A stretch of 64,000 nucleotides of DNA, taken from Phytophthora quininea. Taxonomy: Eukaryota > Oomycota > Peronosporomycetes > Peronosporales > Peronosporaceae. The position numbers and the translations under genes were made by a program. Shown piece by piece: positions 10,874 through 21,734 of this stretch (the stretch's first letter is position 1; every line of letters starts with the position of its first letter). The notes beneath the pieces were generated by a model. The model was not told the origin of the DNA. It made no database searches and was given only the letters and a program-made list of their open reading frames with translations. Location: the NCBI GenBank assembly GCA_011947345.1, contig JAAVTG010000315.1, positions 124,001 through 188,000 on the forward strand. Direction: 5' to 3'.

Positions 10874-11574
10874 ATGGACTCGGAACTCCTCGCGCTGCAG
10901 AACTCGGAATTGTGTGCGCTACAAAAGTTCGTCAACACCTTGGACATGGCTGACGTCCTCGACGACAAGTCCCCGCGGTCGTCGTCAAAACTGAAGAACC
11001 GCACGATGCCACGAGTGGCGAGAGCGGAGAGGATGACACGCAGCAACCACCACCGGCGGTCACCACCGCTCGATCCACCACCACTTCCAAGCAGAAACGC
11101 GTCAAAACCGCGTCTCAACGGAAGCGTCAGCTGCAATACGGCCTCAAGTACTGCCTCAAGCGCAAGAACGAGAAGAGCGAGATCTTCAACGACTTCACCG
11201 TCGGCCTCAAGACGCTCAACGAGTTGCTGCCGATGCGGATCCAGAAGACGGCCATGGCGGCGGAGCAACTGCGCGGTCTTGGCAATTCAGTCGATGTCTT
11301 TATAAAAGTCGAAGGTGGTGTTGACGCCCGCAACGATCTTAAGCTGATCGAATTCGCCAAGACACAACTGGAACTCAACAGCAGACCGATCAAATGTATC
11401 GCCGACTGGGCCGCGGAATGGAAGATCCGCAAGCAAGCCGAGTACGGCAAGAACTTCTTGAAATCGTTGGCGCCCGCCATGGAGCTCCTGATCGTGTTGG
11501 GCACTGAATTGGACTGGGCTAACCGAGATCTGGAGCAATGTTTGATCGACAAGACTGGTGCCGTGTGGGTCTAA
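10874..11574 (+). CDS. bZIP-like protein (3 of 3)
   Basis: ATG 10874 opens MDSELLALQNSELCALQKFV. At the CCCC run 10971-10974 the frame changes, explained by one lost C, into an open frame to 11574. It reads acidic/Thr-rich sequence, then the basic stretch SQRKRQLQYGLKYCLKRKNE, then a helical region of about 130 residues ending GAVWV. The spacing of Tyr and Lys/Arg in the basic stretch parallels the two upstream family members. No intron was needed. The C-terminal half (KCIADWAAEWKIRKQAEYGK) has the same place and a similar helical look as the C-terminus of the 6083 gene (KWVSNWELRRADNKCFMKPW). Function as a regulator is inferred from the basic region only. Confidence 0.5.
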
Positions 11575-11626
11575 AGACGTCGCTACTAAAGGTGTGTTAA
11601 AAATGTATCATCCCGTACTTATCCTT

Positions 11627-13102
11627 TCAAGTTGTGACTTTCGATCCCAACGACTTGGCTTCGGCGTCTTCGCAGCTTTTGCCTCGTCCTCCGTGCTGCG
11701 GGATGTACCAGCAGTGCTTGATGGCGATGCCGCCAACGACCGTCGCGTCCAAGTCTTTCGTCATGGACCAACTGTCATCGAACGTGTTGAAGCTCACTTT
11801 GAGCCACGTGGGAGACACATTGAGCGTAAAGAAGCCGTACGGGTAGTTCCCAGCCGACCAGACGTTCTCCACGTAGTCTTCAGCGTAGGGCGGGATTCCA
11901 CTAGGCGATTCATTCTGGATGCCACCACCGGCGCCGTTCTCGATGAAGTGCGTCTTGAACGCCGTGTAGTCGTGCTTCTCGCCGTGAGTGTGGCCGTATA
12001 GGAACAACTGAATGCCCAAACCGTCCAGCAACTCACGCCACTTCTCCGCCGGACCGGGAGCGTAGTGGTTGTATGGCGAGTAGTGCGTGTTGACAATCTT
12101 CCACGTTGCAGTCGAGGCCTTCGCTGCTTCCACCAACTTCTTCCTCGAGTCGGCGCCCCAGCCTTGAAGTTTGTCCATGCAGGCGTCGAACATCCCGTTG
12201 TTGCCGCCGGCGCACAAGCTGTCACCGCGCTTTACGTTCTCGCAGGCGTCGTCGTCCTTACCAGAGTATCCGTAGCACTGACAACAAATCTGCTGTGCGC
12301 CGTGGGTGTCTGCGTCGTTCGTGTCGAGATTGAAGATATCGATCGACACGTTCGTCGCTGGGTCGGCTAGGGAATGGATGAAGAAGTGGTCGGGCATGAT
12401 CCATCGGTTGTCTTGAGGACTCACGTACTGAGACTGCAGCGAGAACTTCTGGTCCAGACTCGCCAACAACTCGGCGGTAGATCCACACTCCACTTCTTTA
12501 GTTCCATCCGAGCAAATAAAACTTGCACCGCCGTAGTCGTGGTTGCCCATAACATTCACCCACGGAATCCCAGCCAGACTTGGGGCGTTGTACTTGTCTT
12601 CAAACGTTTGTTGGAAGCGATACGCTTGGTCAGTGGTTCCGAGCAGACCGTCCCAGTAAAAGTTGTCGCCGTGGCCGATTACAACTGACGGGCGAGGCTG
12701 TCCGGCCGCTGCAGCTTGACCCAGCAAGATTGCAACGTACTCCATTGCGTTATAGTCGAGGACGGTGAACGTCTTACGCCGTCGGCAGCAGGAGCCCCCA
12801 TCCTTGGCAATGGTACGGCCCCAATCACCAATGGCAAGAGCAGACACCGAGTACGTCTCGGTCAAAGGGTCCGTCTTCTCTTCATCGTCTGACGACCCAC
12901 TCGAGTTGTCGCTTTTGAATTTATGCAGCGAAGACTTTGGCTTGGAGGGATCTTTCGCAACCGGCGAGCTGTTGGGCTTGGCATGTTCATCTCCAGAACC
13001 TGTCGAAGAATGGGAACCACCAAGAGTCAAGATGACCACAATTACGGCGACTATCACCGCGAGGGCGACGACGACACCGATCACGAGCGTTTTCTTCTGC
13101 AT
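11627..13102 (-). CDS. Membrane-anchored purple acid phosphatase (ACP5/TRAP-like)
   Basis: One open frame of 491 residues. A short cytosolic MQKK is followed by a hydrophobic anchor (residues 5-28), a Ser/Asp/Lys-rich linker (30-80) and a metallophosphoesterase domain. The metal-ligand motifs are all present: GDWG (92-95), GDNFY (145-149), GNHDY (186-190), HYSPY and GHTHGEKH. Cys pairs (ICCQCYGYSG) are shared with the array at 54-64 kb. The layout predicts a type II membrane protein with the enzyme outside the cell or in the lumen, hydrolysing phosphomonoesters. Its ATG is 157 bp from that of the divergent LRR gene, so they may share a promoter. No lesion is seen. Confidence 0.9.
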   Translation of the reverse strand: MQKKTLVIGVVVALAVIVAVIVVILTLGGSHSSTGSGDEHAKPNSSPVAKDPSKPKSSLHKFKSDNSSGSSDDEEKTDPLTETYSVSALAIGDWGRTIAKDGGSCCRRRKTFTVLDYNAMEYVAILLGQAAAAGQPRPSVVIGHGDNFYWDGLLGTTDQAYRFQQTFEDKYNAPSLAGIPWVNVMGNHDYGGASFICSDGTKEVECGSTAELLASLDQKFSLQSQYVSPQDNRWIMPDHFFIHSLADPATNVSIDIFNLDTNDADTHGAQQICCQCYGYSGKDDDACENVKRGDSLCAGGNNGMFDACMDKLQGWGADSRKKLVEAAKASTATWKIVNTHYSPYNHYAPGPAEKWRELLDGLGIQLFLYGHTHGEKHDYTAFKTHFIENGAGGGIQNESPSGIPPYAEDYVENVWSAGNYPYGFFTLNVSPTWLKVSFNTFDDSWSMTKDLDATVVGGIAIKHCWYIPQHGGRGKSCEDAEAKSLGSKVTT

Positions 13103-13259
13103 CTCGCTCCGCTTGACCTGTAGAGCGCAGGAACCTTACTGGATACGCATATTGTAGATCAACAACACTCATCAATCACTAGTCATCTGGAGCTTTTCCT
13201 CGGTTGATCCGAGAAACTGTCCTTGTTGCGAGACGACCTTCGTATTCTTAGGTTCTTTC

Positions 13260-16200
13260 ATGACCACATCGCACTTCTATCACAGGTCCATGAAGCATGT
13301 TGATCCTGTACGTCAGCCAGAACACCTTCGACGAACCTCGCGGGATGGTTTCCGGAGTCGAGAGTTGTTAACGTCACTTACATTGTCCGCCGAAGCAATC
13401 ACCTTGAGTACAGACTCTGGTAGTGTGGAATTGGCTGCGGCACGAGCTGCTGGGCGACGAATCAGTCGCGTGTCGCCTCAAAAGCGTTCGTCTCTTGTCG
13501 AGAACAATGCAGTCCAAGACGTCGTGAGCTTGTCCAAAGCCAAGATCTTGACGATGAAGAGACTCCAGTCGATCCGGAAGTATCGCATCGGACTGCACGA
13601 TTCCTTTGATGAAGGTGATGACGAAGATGAGAATTCTACCACCATCGACTTCCCAGTAAAGGCCAAGCGCAGATCCGTCTTGCCGATGGCAGCCGTAGCA
13701 TTGCTGACGAGCAAAGGTGAATCCTCTTCTCAAGATCGCAGCAGTTCTGTTGAAGTCACGCAGGAGAAACATGCCATCGGTCAGTTTGAGACCCGAGACA
13801 GCCGCTGGAATGCTACGATCGATGGCGAAGTGGAGAAGTTCATGTACCCCAGTCTGCGGTTGGAGAGATTGTACGATGATCCATTGTCAAACAACAATAA
13901 TGACCATGATCATACAAAAGAAATACCGTCTACCAAGACTATCGACGAGGCTCTGGCGAATACTTCGAAGATTAGCTGGAAGTTAGAGCACCTACCGCGG
14001 ACCCCAGAGCCTCTCCTTGTTACAGAACAACAAGATAGCAAACGCTTACAGTTTGATCAAAAGCTGATGGATGCTGAGGCGGTATTGCAAAAGAAAGAGG
14101 TCGGCAGCCTTCGACCCAAAGCAGCTCCGCCAGTTCTGGAACATCGAGCCGACACCAAGAAATTGATCTCTGTAGAAAGTGAAAGCGCAACGACGCTTGA
14201 AACCCGTCAATACGAAGCAGAATCCCTCAACAACAGCCGATTCCCCGTCTTCCACAAGCTCGAAAGTACGCCATCTATCTCTTGGTTATGCTCCATCTCG
14301 TGTTAAACATTTTTTCCCCTCAAACAGATTTATCAAGGAAATTCAGCGTCATACCACGAATGCCGGGCAAATTGAGTACTACGCCGACAAACAACACCTC
14401 TTTGAGAAGTGGAAGAAGGTCCAAGTATCGCAACAACATCACCAGCCTAGCTCCTCCGCACTTCGAGAACTTCTCCAATTCTCGGGTGATGAATTCGAGG
14501 ACGTCGAGCACCAGGGTTGTGAAACGCTGTCGCCACGATCACTGTTCTACCAAGAATGCGAGAAGAGCAACATCCTCCCCGAACCAATCTTCTCGCGGAT
14601 CAATGAAGTGGTTGCTCCAGCTTCGCAGCCCTCTACAGCACGGAAATCCATTCCGGAAGCTTCCTCATTTGCAGCCGTCGCGTCCATCTTGATGGAAAAG
14701 ATGCAGAATAATGGCGTCCGAGTCGGTCGTAAGAAACGCCATCTCGCTCTGCAATTGCAACAATTTGGACTCGGCGATGCCAAAATCATCGCGCTATCGA
14801 CTTCACTTCGACAGTTCCAAGCGATACAAGTCCTCGACCTCAGTGATAACCGTCTGACTGATGCATCCATCATACCGCTACTGCAATCTCTTGCAGAAGC
14901 AAGGTCTCCACTGCCCGAATCGAAGCGTAGGTCGCAAAGCCAAACTGAGAATCAAAGTGCCAAAGCCAAGCTCATTGCTGCTGTGAACCGCACGAGAAAC
15001 TCGCAGACAAGTGGATGCATCCTCACAGTCCTCAACCTTAGTAAGAACGAGCTAGGTCGAGAAGGGTGTCGGCAGATCGCACACTTCCTGGGAAGCTGCA
15101 ACACGCTCACGTATCTGGATTTATCTAACACAACTTTGGGCGGCGACGACGAAGCTTTCGCACCGGTAGCTACTGCGATCGAGTGCCATCTATCCTTGAA
15201 ACGTGTCAATCTCGCTCACAACTCGATTGGCGAACGTGGTGGTGTTCTCTTGGGCGACATGCTCACCAAAGCTACCTGTGTTGTACGAGCTCTTGATGTG
15301 TCATGGAACAACATCCGTCGAAGTGGCGCTGTGGCTCTAGGCATGGCGATGCGTACCAATACCGCGCTACGTACTCTGCATATGAGCATGAACCGCTGCG
15401 GCGACGGCGGCGGAGAGCAATTAGCTGCTGCATTGGCATGCAACACAACTCTGAAGCACCTTGACCTGTCGCACAACGCTCTCACTGGGGCAAGCGCTGT
15501 GGCCTTCGGGTTCTTCCTTCGTCAAAATTCTTCATTGCAAGCTCTGGATATGAAAGACAACAGCCTCGGAGAAGTTGGCGCCCGTGCTTTAATGAGAGCA
15601 ATAGCGGCTGGCTCACGGTGTGAGATCATGCTATCGGTCCACGACTTGGAAACGTCAGCAGTCGGTTCAACACCAGCAGCCAGCTCGCCAATTTTTGATG
15701 CGAGTTTGCCATCCGCTTCATCACCTTTTGAACTACGCATTGGGGAGTCGCCGTACGAGTTCGCTGTAGCGAGCGAATTGATCGAGGCAGCTTTGACTCA
15801 AAAGCGATGCGCATTGTCAGACATTAGCTTCGAGGATAGTGTCTCCAGAGGAACCTCAGCTAACAGCACAGCAAGAAAAGACCAGGCAGTCGAGCAAAAT
15901 CAGCACGAAATCGATCACGAGTCACCTTGGCAATTGATCCGGAGCGTCGTTGCCTGTACAACATTGCAGACCCCAGCAAAGTCCCTTGGAACCTGCCAAC
16001 AAGAGGGACTCTGCGAACTGCCGCAACCTTCACTCCTCCACCACTACCACGTGCTCCACTTCCTTGGCTAAGCAAGGAATCCTGTCTCGGTCTCATTCAC
16101 ATAGTAAGCCACACCTTCTCCACGCGTGATATGCTGAACCTGCTTGATCTGGTGCTAGCAGATTTACAGCTCACGACTTCACAGGCCACGTTTTTCGTGA

Positions 16201-17451
16201 CTCAATTGCAGGGATCGTTGCCTAAGCTCGAACTAATCGGTCGACTGTGGCCGTGTTTGATAGACGGAGAAAATGTATTTGACTTTTGCAGCAGCATCTG
16301 ACCCAGTCGGAGCAATGGAGACTTGTCGACCGGTTCGGCCCTGCGATCGTGCAGTTCTCGACGGCAAACCCCACCGGCCATTGGTCGTTGGTCCTTCGAG
16401 ATTCTCGACAACGGAAGATTGCGCTCTGGTTTGCGTCTTTGAACAGCTACTTTGCATCAATCATGGCACGGTATCACACGAAACGCACCGACTGCAGTCA
16501 GTACGGACACGGCTTCTTCTGGCGCAATGTGCACTTCAACCAGAAGCCAATCCAGCTGACGTATGCATTCTTTGATCGTCTGCCACGCGAAGGTTTGCTA
16601 GAGTTTGACTTCGTATCGCCACTTCGACCAGAAGACCGATCGCTGGAGATCGACCAAGACACCAACGTCCAAGAAAATACCGACGTGGACGAGTCTCCAG
16701 TACAATCTCTACAAACTCCCATCACTGATCAAGACTTAGCCGCCTTGCTGGCACAAGTTGGCGCCGAGGTTTGTGCCATCTACGTGCCCGTTCACAAGCG
16801 TCAAAACCTAAAGTACCAGCTCGTTCTCTTCCATATTGCCATTGCTGGACGGCGGGTGGTGACACGCCAAGCGCACTACATCCTTCAGCACTTCCCAAAA
16901 ACTATGAATCGGGGCGATTGCGTGCCTTGGTGGCCATGCACCACGCCATTATTGACTTGGAGTGTTTCGGTGAGTTGCTTGAGCGCCTTGCGCTAACTGA
17001 TCGACCCCGCGTGTATACAAGTCTAGGGTATCTCAACACCGTCATGCCGCTAGCTGTAGACATGGATTTCGAGGTCGATTTCACCAGAGAAGACGAGAAG
17101 ATGCTGTTGCGAGCCCTCGTAGACTTGTCGATCTCCTGTCCAATGGACATGATTCGAATCGACAGCTCGCGCTCGACGGTCCTCATCATTTACTCCATGT
17201 ACCAGACCAACACCGTCCCCGCTACAGGACGCATTTGTTTCCGCTACGTGACACACCAACCAGCAAACCGACTCGAGTGGCTCCGTGCAAGGCAGCAGAT
17301 TTACCGGCATTTTCTCTGCGGTAACCGATTAAAAGCACTGAGCGACTCAGCGTCTCTCGCGTTGGCTACGAGTGCCAGTAGCAATGAAAGTACCAATGCC
17401 ACCGCACCTGCAGGCAATCCTGAAGTACAGCAGGCTCCAGTCTTAACATGA
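13260..17451 (+). CDS. Large leucine-rich-repeat protein
   Basis: Five consecutive open frames on the plus strand form one coding unit. Frame changes lie near 14260 (either a short intron GTACGCC...AACAG plus an indel, or a two-base loss), near 15924 (GG), at TTTT 16282-16285 and at CCC/AAAAA 16896-16903. The last three are each one missing base. Order: a basic Ser-rich N-terminus (13260-14260), a helical region, eight ribonuclease-inhibitor-type LRRs of about 28 residues (about 14750-15610, e.g. LKHLDLSHNALTGASAVAFG), then about 600 residues of helical sequence without a known domain. No signal peptide, so probably cytosolic; LRRs suggest protein binding. It is convergent with the PPWD1-type gene 54 bp away. 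Confidence 0.65.
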
Positions 17452-17505
17452 TATCTCCCGAGTATATTCTTCTCCACAGCCTTTGCCGCCACAACTTATC
17501 TGGAA

Positions 17506-19395
17506 CTAGAAAATGTCAATGTTGATGATCTTGACGTCCGTCATCGGCTTGTCCGTCTTGTCCACACGCACATTTTCAATGACCGAGACCGTGTCCTTGC
17601 CGTTCTCAACACGGCCGAACACTGTGTGCTTGTTGTCCAGCCACGGCGTGGGGACCGTCGTGATGAAGAACTGCGAGCCGTTCGTTCCAGGCCCAGCATT
17701 GGCCATCGAAAGCGTAAACGGTCGGTCGTGACGTAGATTGCGATGGAACTCGTCTTCAAACTCACCACCCCAGATCGACTCGCCACCAGTGCCATCACCC
17801 AACGGGTCACCCGTTTGCACCATGAAGTTCTTGATGACACGGTGGAAAATGAGGTTGTCATAGTACCCGTTGCGTGCGTGTGTGCAGAAGTTCTCAACCG
17901 TCTTAGGACACTCCTTCCCAAAGAGCTTGAACGTGATATCGCCCATGGTCGTATGGATGACTGCTGACTCGCCAAGCACTTTGGAATTACCTGACTCAGT
18001 GGCGACCTGTGCTTCCTCCAGCGTTGGTTTCTCGTTGAAGACATCACGTCCGGTGCTGACTCCTTCATCCTCGCCGTCTTCCTCGTCCGGCTCACGCGTT
18101 GAGAAGAGAAAGAACCGATTGCGCTTGAAGGAAGTGCAAAACAATGTTGGATCAACAGTATCACGCTCTTTCGCGGAGTCTGACATGACTTCAGCCTCGT
18201 GTTTGAGTCCGGAGGCCGCCTTCAAGTGCTTCTCAAACTGGGTGTTGACCTTGGGCTTTCCCTGGAACAGACTCAGTCGTAAAAATCGATCGGAGCTCTC
18301 TACCTTGCCTAGTACTTTGACCATCTTGTTCGTCTCCACATTCACCACTTTGATACCCAACAGCGTTGAGTACAAGATGAAGTATCCCGACTCATCAAAC
18401 ACACAATTGGACACCATGTCCGAATTCGCCAGCTCTCTCTACAGCTGCACGACGACCAAAATCAATCGCATCCAAATGCAGCGTGCCGTCAGCCTGTGCG
18501 TCTTCAAACACCGCCAAGCTCTCGTCGTACTTGCGACGCATTTTGCCCGTCGCGAAGCGGAAGACCCGGATTTGGTTATCTCTCGCCGTCACCACAAAGC
18601 TCTTACCGTCCTTCGACACATCCACCGCCATCGCGTGTGTCTTACTCTTAGCTAGCTCATACAAATCTGTTTCTCCTTTAAACTTGAATTTCACCACTCT
18701 GCTGCTTGTGGTGGGTAACTTGTACGTGTCAGAGTTCCAATACTCAATGTGTCCTCTCTGGTCCGTCGAGATGACGCAGTTGGCCACGGAATTGTACGCC
18801 AGTACCGTCACCGGAGCTGTGTGCAGCTTGCTGATGGTATAGAGCGGCTCGTTGTCCGCACTTTCAGCCGTGTAGATCCTCAACGCCGCGCTGGTCGTGT
18901 CCGCCACCACCACTTTTGCTTCAATGGCTCCTTTAGTCGAAATCCAGCAGCACTCTCCAGGTACATAACTCACTTGCAGGATATTGACCATATCGAAGGC
19001 CAAGACGTCGTAAAACTTAACGCTCTTGTCCTCGGAGGACGAGCAGAGCCGAAGACCGTCGATGGATACACTGAGCCCGTTTATCGCTTTCAAGTGGGCC
19101 TGGTAGTGCTTGACAAACTCGATGCCTTTGCCCATTTTCTTCCAGAACTTGACGTGGCCGTCCACGCTGGCGGTGACGATGAATTGGGTCTCGGGAGCCA
19201 CCACCACGTGCGACACCACCGCGCGATGCATGAAGGAGCGCTCGTACATGGCGGCGGAGGGCAGGTTGCTTAAATAGGATGCTTCAAAGGGCATCTTCTT
19301 GGCCTTCTTCTTGGGGGAGCCGCCGGCATAGGCATCGGCATGGGCCCTTCATCGTCCGAGCCATCAGAGTCGCGTGCGTGCAAGGTCTTGCTCAT
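17506..19395 (-). CDS. PPWD1: WD40-repeat cyclophilin, PPWD1-type peptidyl-prolyl isomerase
   Basis: ATG 19395. The N-terminus ends in a Lys-rich stretch; one C is missing at 19313-19317. WD40 repeats follow (about 19270-18400, e.g. [12 protein letters not shown] and [11 protein letters not shown]). Two bases appear lost in the CT repeat at 18433-18440. The C-terminal cyclophilin domain (about 17990-17510) has the active-site residues: [37 protein letters not shown]1 proteins are spliceosome-associated prolyl isomerases in the nucleus. With both joins the length is about 630 residues, as usual for the family. It is unlikely that this conserved single gene is dead, so the breaks are probably assembly errors. 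Confidence 0.9.
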
Positions 19396-19567
19396 GGTGG
19401 CGAGTGGTGGTGAAATGGGTTTTACTGAAATGTGTGGTCACATAATTGGATAAGATTTGAATGCTTACTTTATACCAGTGTGCACACGTCGCAGGACTGC
19501 TTTAACTTACAAGCTGCCTGGCGACGGATTTTGGTATCGATCTTCATCCATGGCTCGATGACACGCA

Positions 19568-20197
19568 ATGACGGAAGTGGACCAACAGCACCGTGCATTG
19601 GCGTCTTTCAACCTCAACGAACTCCGGACCAGTCACCGCGGGGAAGACGACGAAGAAGAGGAAGACGCGGCCACTCTGGTAGCGCAGGCCATTCCGTTGG
19701 AATCCGTCAAGGCAACACGGAATTTCCGCAGGTTATATTGCAAGCCGAATTCCCTGGTCGACGGTAATTGTACGGCTTAGCAGTGCAGACATCAGCCAAC
19801 TAGACACAGTCGCCAGACTTGTCGCTCTGCACGCTGCGTGATAGTGCTGCTCAAGCGCCATCCAGGACTGTGATCGTTGAAATCTTGTACTGTCAGCGAT
19901 GGCGATCGGTTCACCGCAAGCTACAAATGTGTCACCAACTCCATGGACTCCAGTACATTTTCTGCTTGAGGATATCGAAGCTGTTGAACCGCTTCACGTA
20001 CGATCTGTACGATGTGAGCTACTCCGCTCAACCCTCCGCCTGGTCCACCCCCAGCTACTCGTCACGCTTTTGATCTTCAGTGGCGCAACCAGCAGGTTCA
20101 TGTCGTTACATTCGACACGAGCGTGTGCTCGGGCTTCTTCGCAATGCAGAATTGCCAGCTGCGTTCCCAGATCCCCAGACAACGATTGACATCATGA
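19568..20197 (+). pseudogene. Degenerate member of the unknown ORF family (copy B)
   Basis: ATG 19568 gives MTEVDQQHRALASFNLNELR, an acidic run and TLVAQAIPLE, in step with copy C. It then jumps, through a deletion of about 95 bp, out of the family frame into RNFRRLYCKPNSLVDGNCTA and a stop at 19780. The downstream part (19819-20073) is nearly identical to copy A but differs by a two-base deletion. Judged a remnant; no function known. Confidence 0.55.
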
Positions 20198-20372
20198 TGC
20201 TATTATAGCGTTATCTTTGCTTCCGAGCTCCAATCCCACGAGGTTGAACAGGCTAGTGATTCAGATGGTCTGCTTACATGGATGGATATCTCATGTACTT
20301 TCATTTTTGATCCAGTTTAACGTTTTTGTTTACGTTTCTCAAGTAGTCACACGTCGCAGACCAACTTCAACT

Positions 20373-20655
20373 TTAACTGACGTTGATGCGCACGTGCATG
20401 ATAAGGTGTCCTCCGGCTGGAGAGCGAGGAATCCACAGTGGTAAGGAGCCACCACCAGACCCAGGAAGACCAAAGAGTCCAGGACGCCAACGGTCCAAGT
20501 ACATGGTCTTGTCTTCCAGCTCGGGGACCATGGCTGTCCACTGGACGGTGTCGCCAGCACCGACGTCCACCTCGGCGTACGTATCACCACCGGAGTGCAC
20601 CACCACCGTGCGCCACCACCATCACGCATTTGGTGTCGGAGCTCTCCGAGTGACG
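20373..20655 (-). pseudogene. Duplicated 3' end of the jacalin-protein gene
   Basis: The minus-strand frame from 20606 (VVHSGGDTYAEVDVGAGDTV ... MHVRINVS) is almost identical to the last 77 codons of the 1010-4173 gene, including the stop. Homology continues to about 20655 with a small insertion (a GTG/GTGG-rich stretch), then ends. There is no start or lectin domain, so it is a truncated copy. Confidence 0.85.
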
Positions 20656-20756
20656 TGGCTCGCTTTTTGACGTCTCCTAATGATTGCTTCTATCACTTGG
20701 CTTCACTAAATAGTGTAGTGTTGCAGCCATTTACCGGTAAGATTTTTCTTATCAAC

Positions 20757-21710
20757 ATGGCGACGTCTTCTTCCTCGACCGAGCGCAAGCTGCTGGAGCC
20801 CTACGCGTACATCAGCGAGCTGCCGGGCAAGAACGTGCGCGGGCGACTGATCGGCGCCTTCCAGAGCTGGCTGCAGGCTCCCGCCGAGGCTGTGGAGTCC
20901 ATCCAGAGCATCGTGGACCAGCTGCACAACGCCAGTCTATTGATCGACGACATTGAGGACGACTCGGAGATGCGGCGCGGCCAGCCCGTCGCCCACCAGA
21001 TCTACGGCGTGCCGGCCACCATCAACTGCGCCAACTACGTCTACTTCCTGTCTCTGCAGCGCTGTCAGGCGCTGGGCAATCCCAGGGCCATGCAGGTCTA
21101 CACGGACGAGATGCTGCGACTGCACCAGGGCCAGGGCTGGATATCTTCTGGAGAGACCATCTCCAGTGTCCTACCGTGGACGAATACCTGGAGATGGTCC
21201 AAAACAGTGCGTTTCTAAACGTAATGTATTTAGAAATTGACGTTACCAGCTAATGCTATTTGTTGCTTAGAGACCGGAGGACTATTTCGACTGGCGGTGG
21301 GACTCATGCAAGCGTTCAGCGAGTGTACATTGGACTTTACTCGCTTGGTCAATGTACTTGCCGTGTATTTCCAGATCCGAGACGACTATGTGAACCTACT
21401 GGATGAAGCTTACATGGAGAACAAGAGCTTCTGTGAAGACATTACCGAAGGCAAGTTCTCCTTCCCTTTGATCGTAGCCATCCGCGAGAATCCGCAAGAT
21501 ACACGTCTGCTGAGTATCCTCAAGCAACGTACCAAGAGCACCAAATTGAAACAGTATGCTGTTCAGTATTTGAAGGAGACTGGAACAGTCGAGCGCACGC
21601 TCGAGAAGTTGAACGCGACACTGCAGGAGATTCGAGACGAAATCGCCTCGCTGGGCGGCAACCCAGCGCTCGAACACATTGTGGACGGTCTGCATGCGAC
21701 CATCAAGTAG
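20757..21710 (+). CDS. Geranylgeranyl/polyprenyl diphosphate synthase
   Basis: Exon 1 (20757-21206) begins MATSSSSTERKLLEPYAYIS and carries the first Asp motif (LIDDIEDDSEMRRG, DDxxD). Near 21139-21141 one base is missing in a GG run; past it the frame gives a normal W-x-F/W-R helix and VDEYLEMVQ. A 64-nt intron (21207-21270, GTGCGT...GCTTAG) splits the K of QNKTGGLFRL. Exon 2 has the second Asp motif FQIRDDYVNL, then the family KQR...L region, and ends HATIK. About 297 residues, the usual length for fungal/animal-type GGPP synthases. It condenses isopentenyl diphosphate with an allylic diphosphate to make C20 chains for prenylation or terpenoids. The break is most likely an assembly error. 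Confidence 0.88.
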
Positions 21711-21734
21711 TGGAACATGGTAAACAATGCATTC

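Larger units (their letters stand above)
19565..20655. repeat. Copy B of the 1.1-kb inverted duplication
   Basis: Reverse-oriented relative of 3905-5080, placed between the PPWD1 start (19395) and the prenyltransferase start (20757). It holds both the jacalin 3' fragment and the unknown ORF family member. It lacks about 95 bp next to 19698 compared with copy A. Confidence 0.85.
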
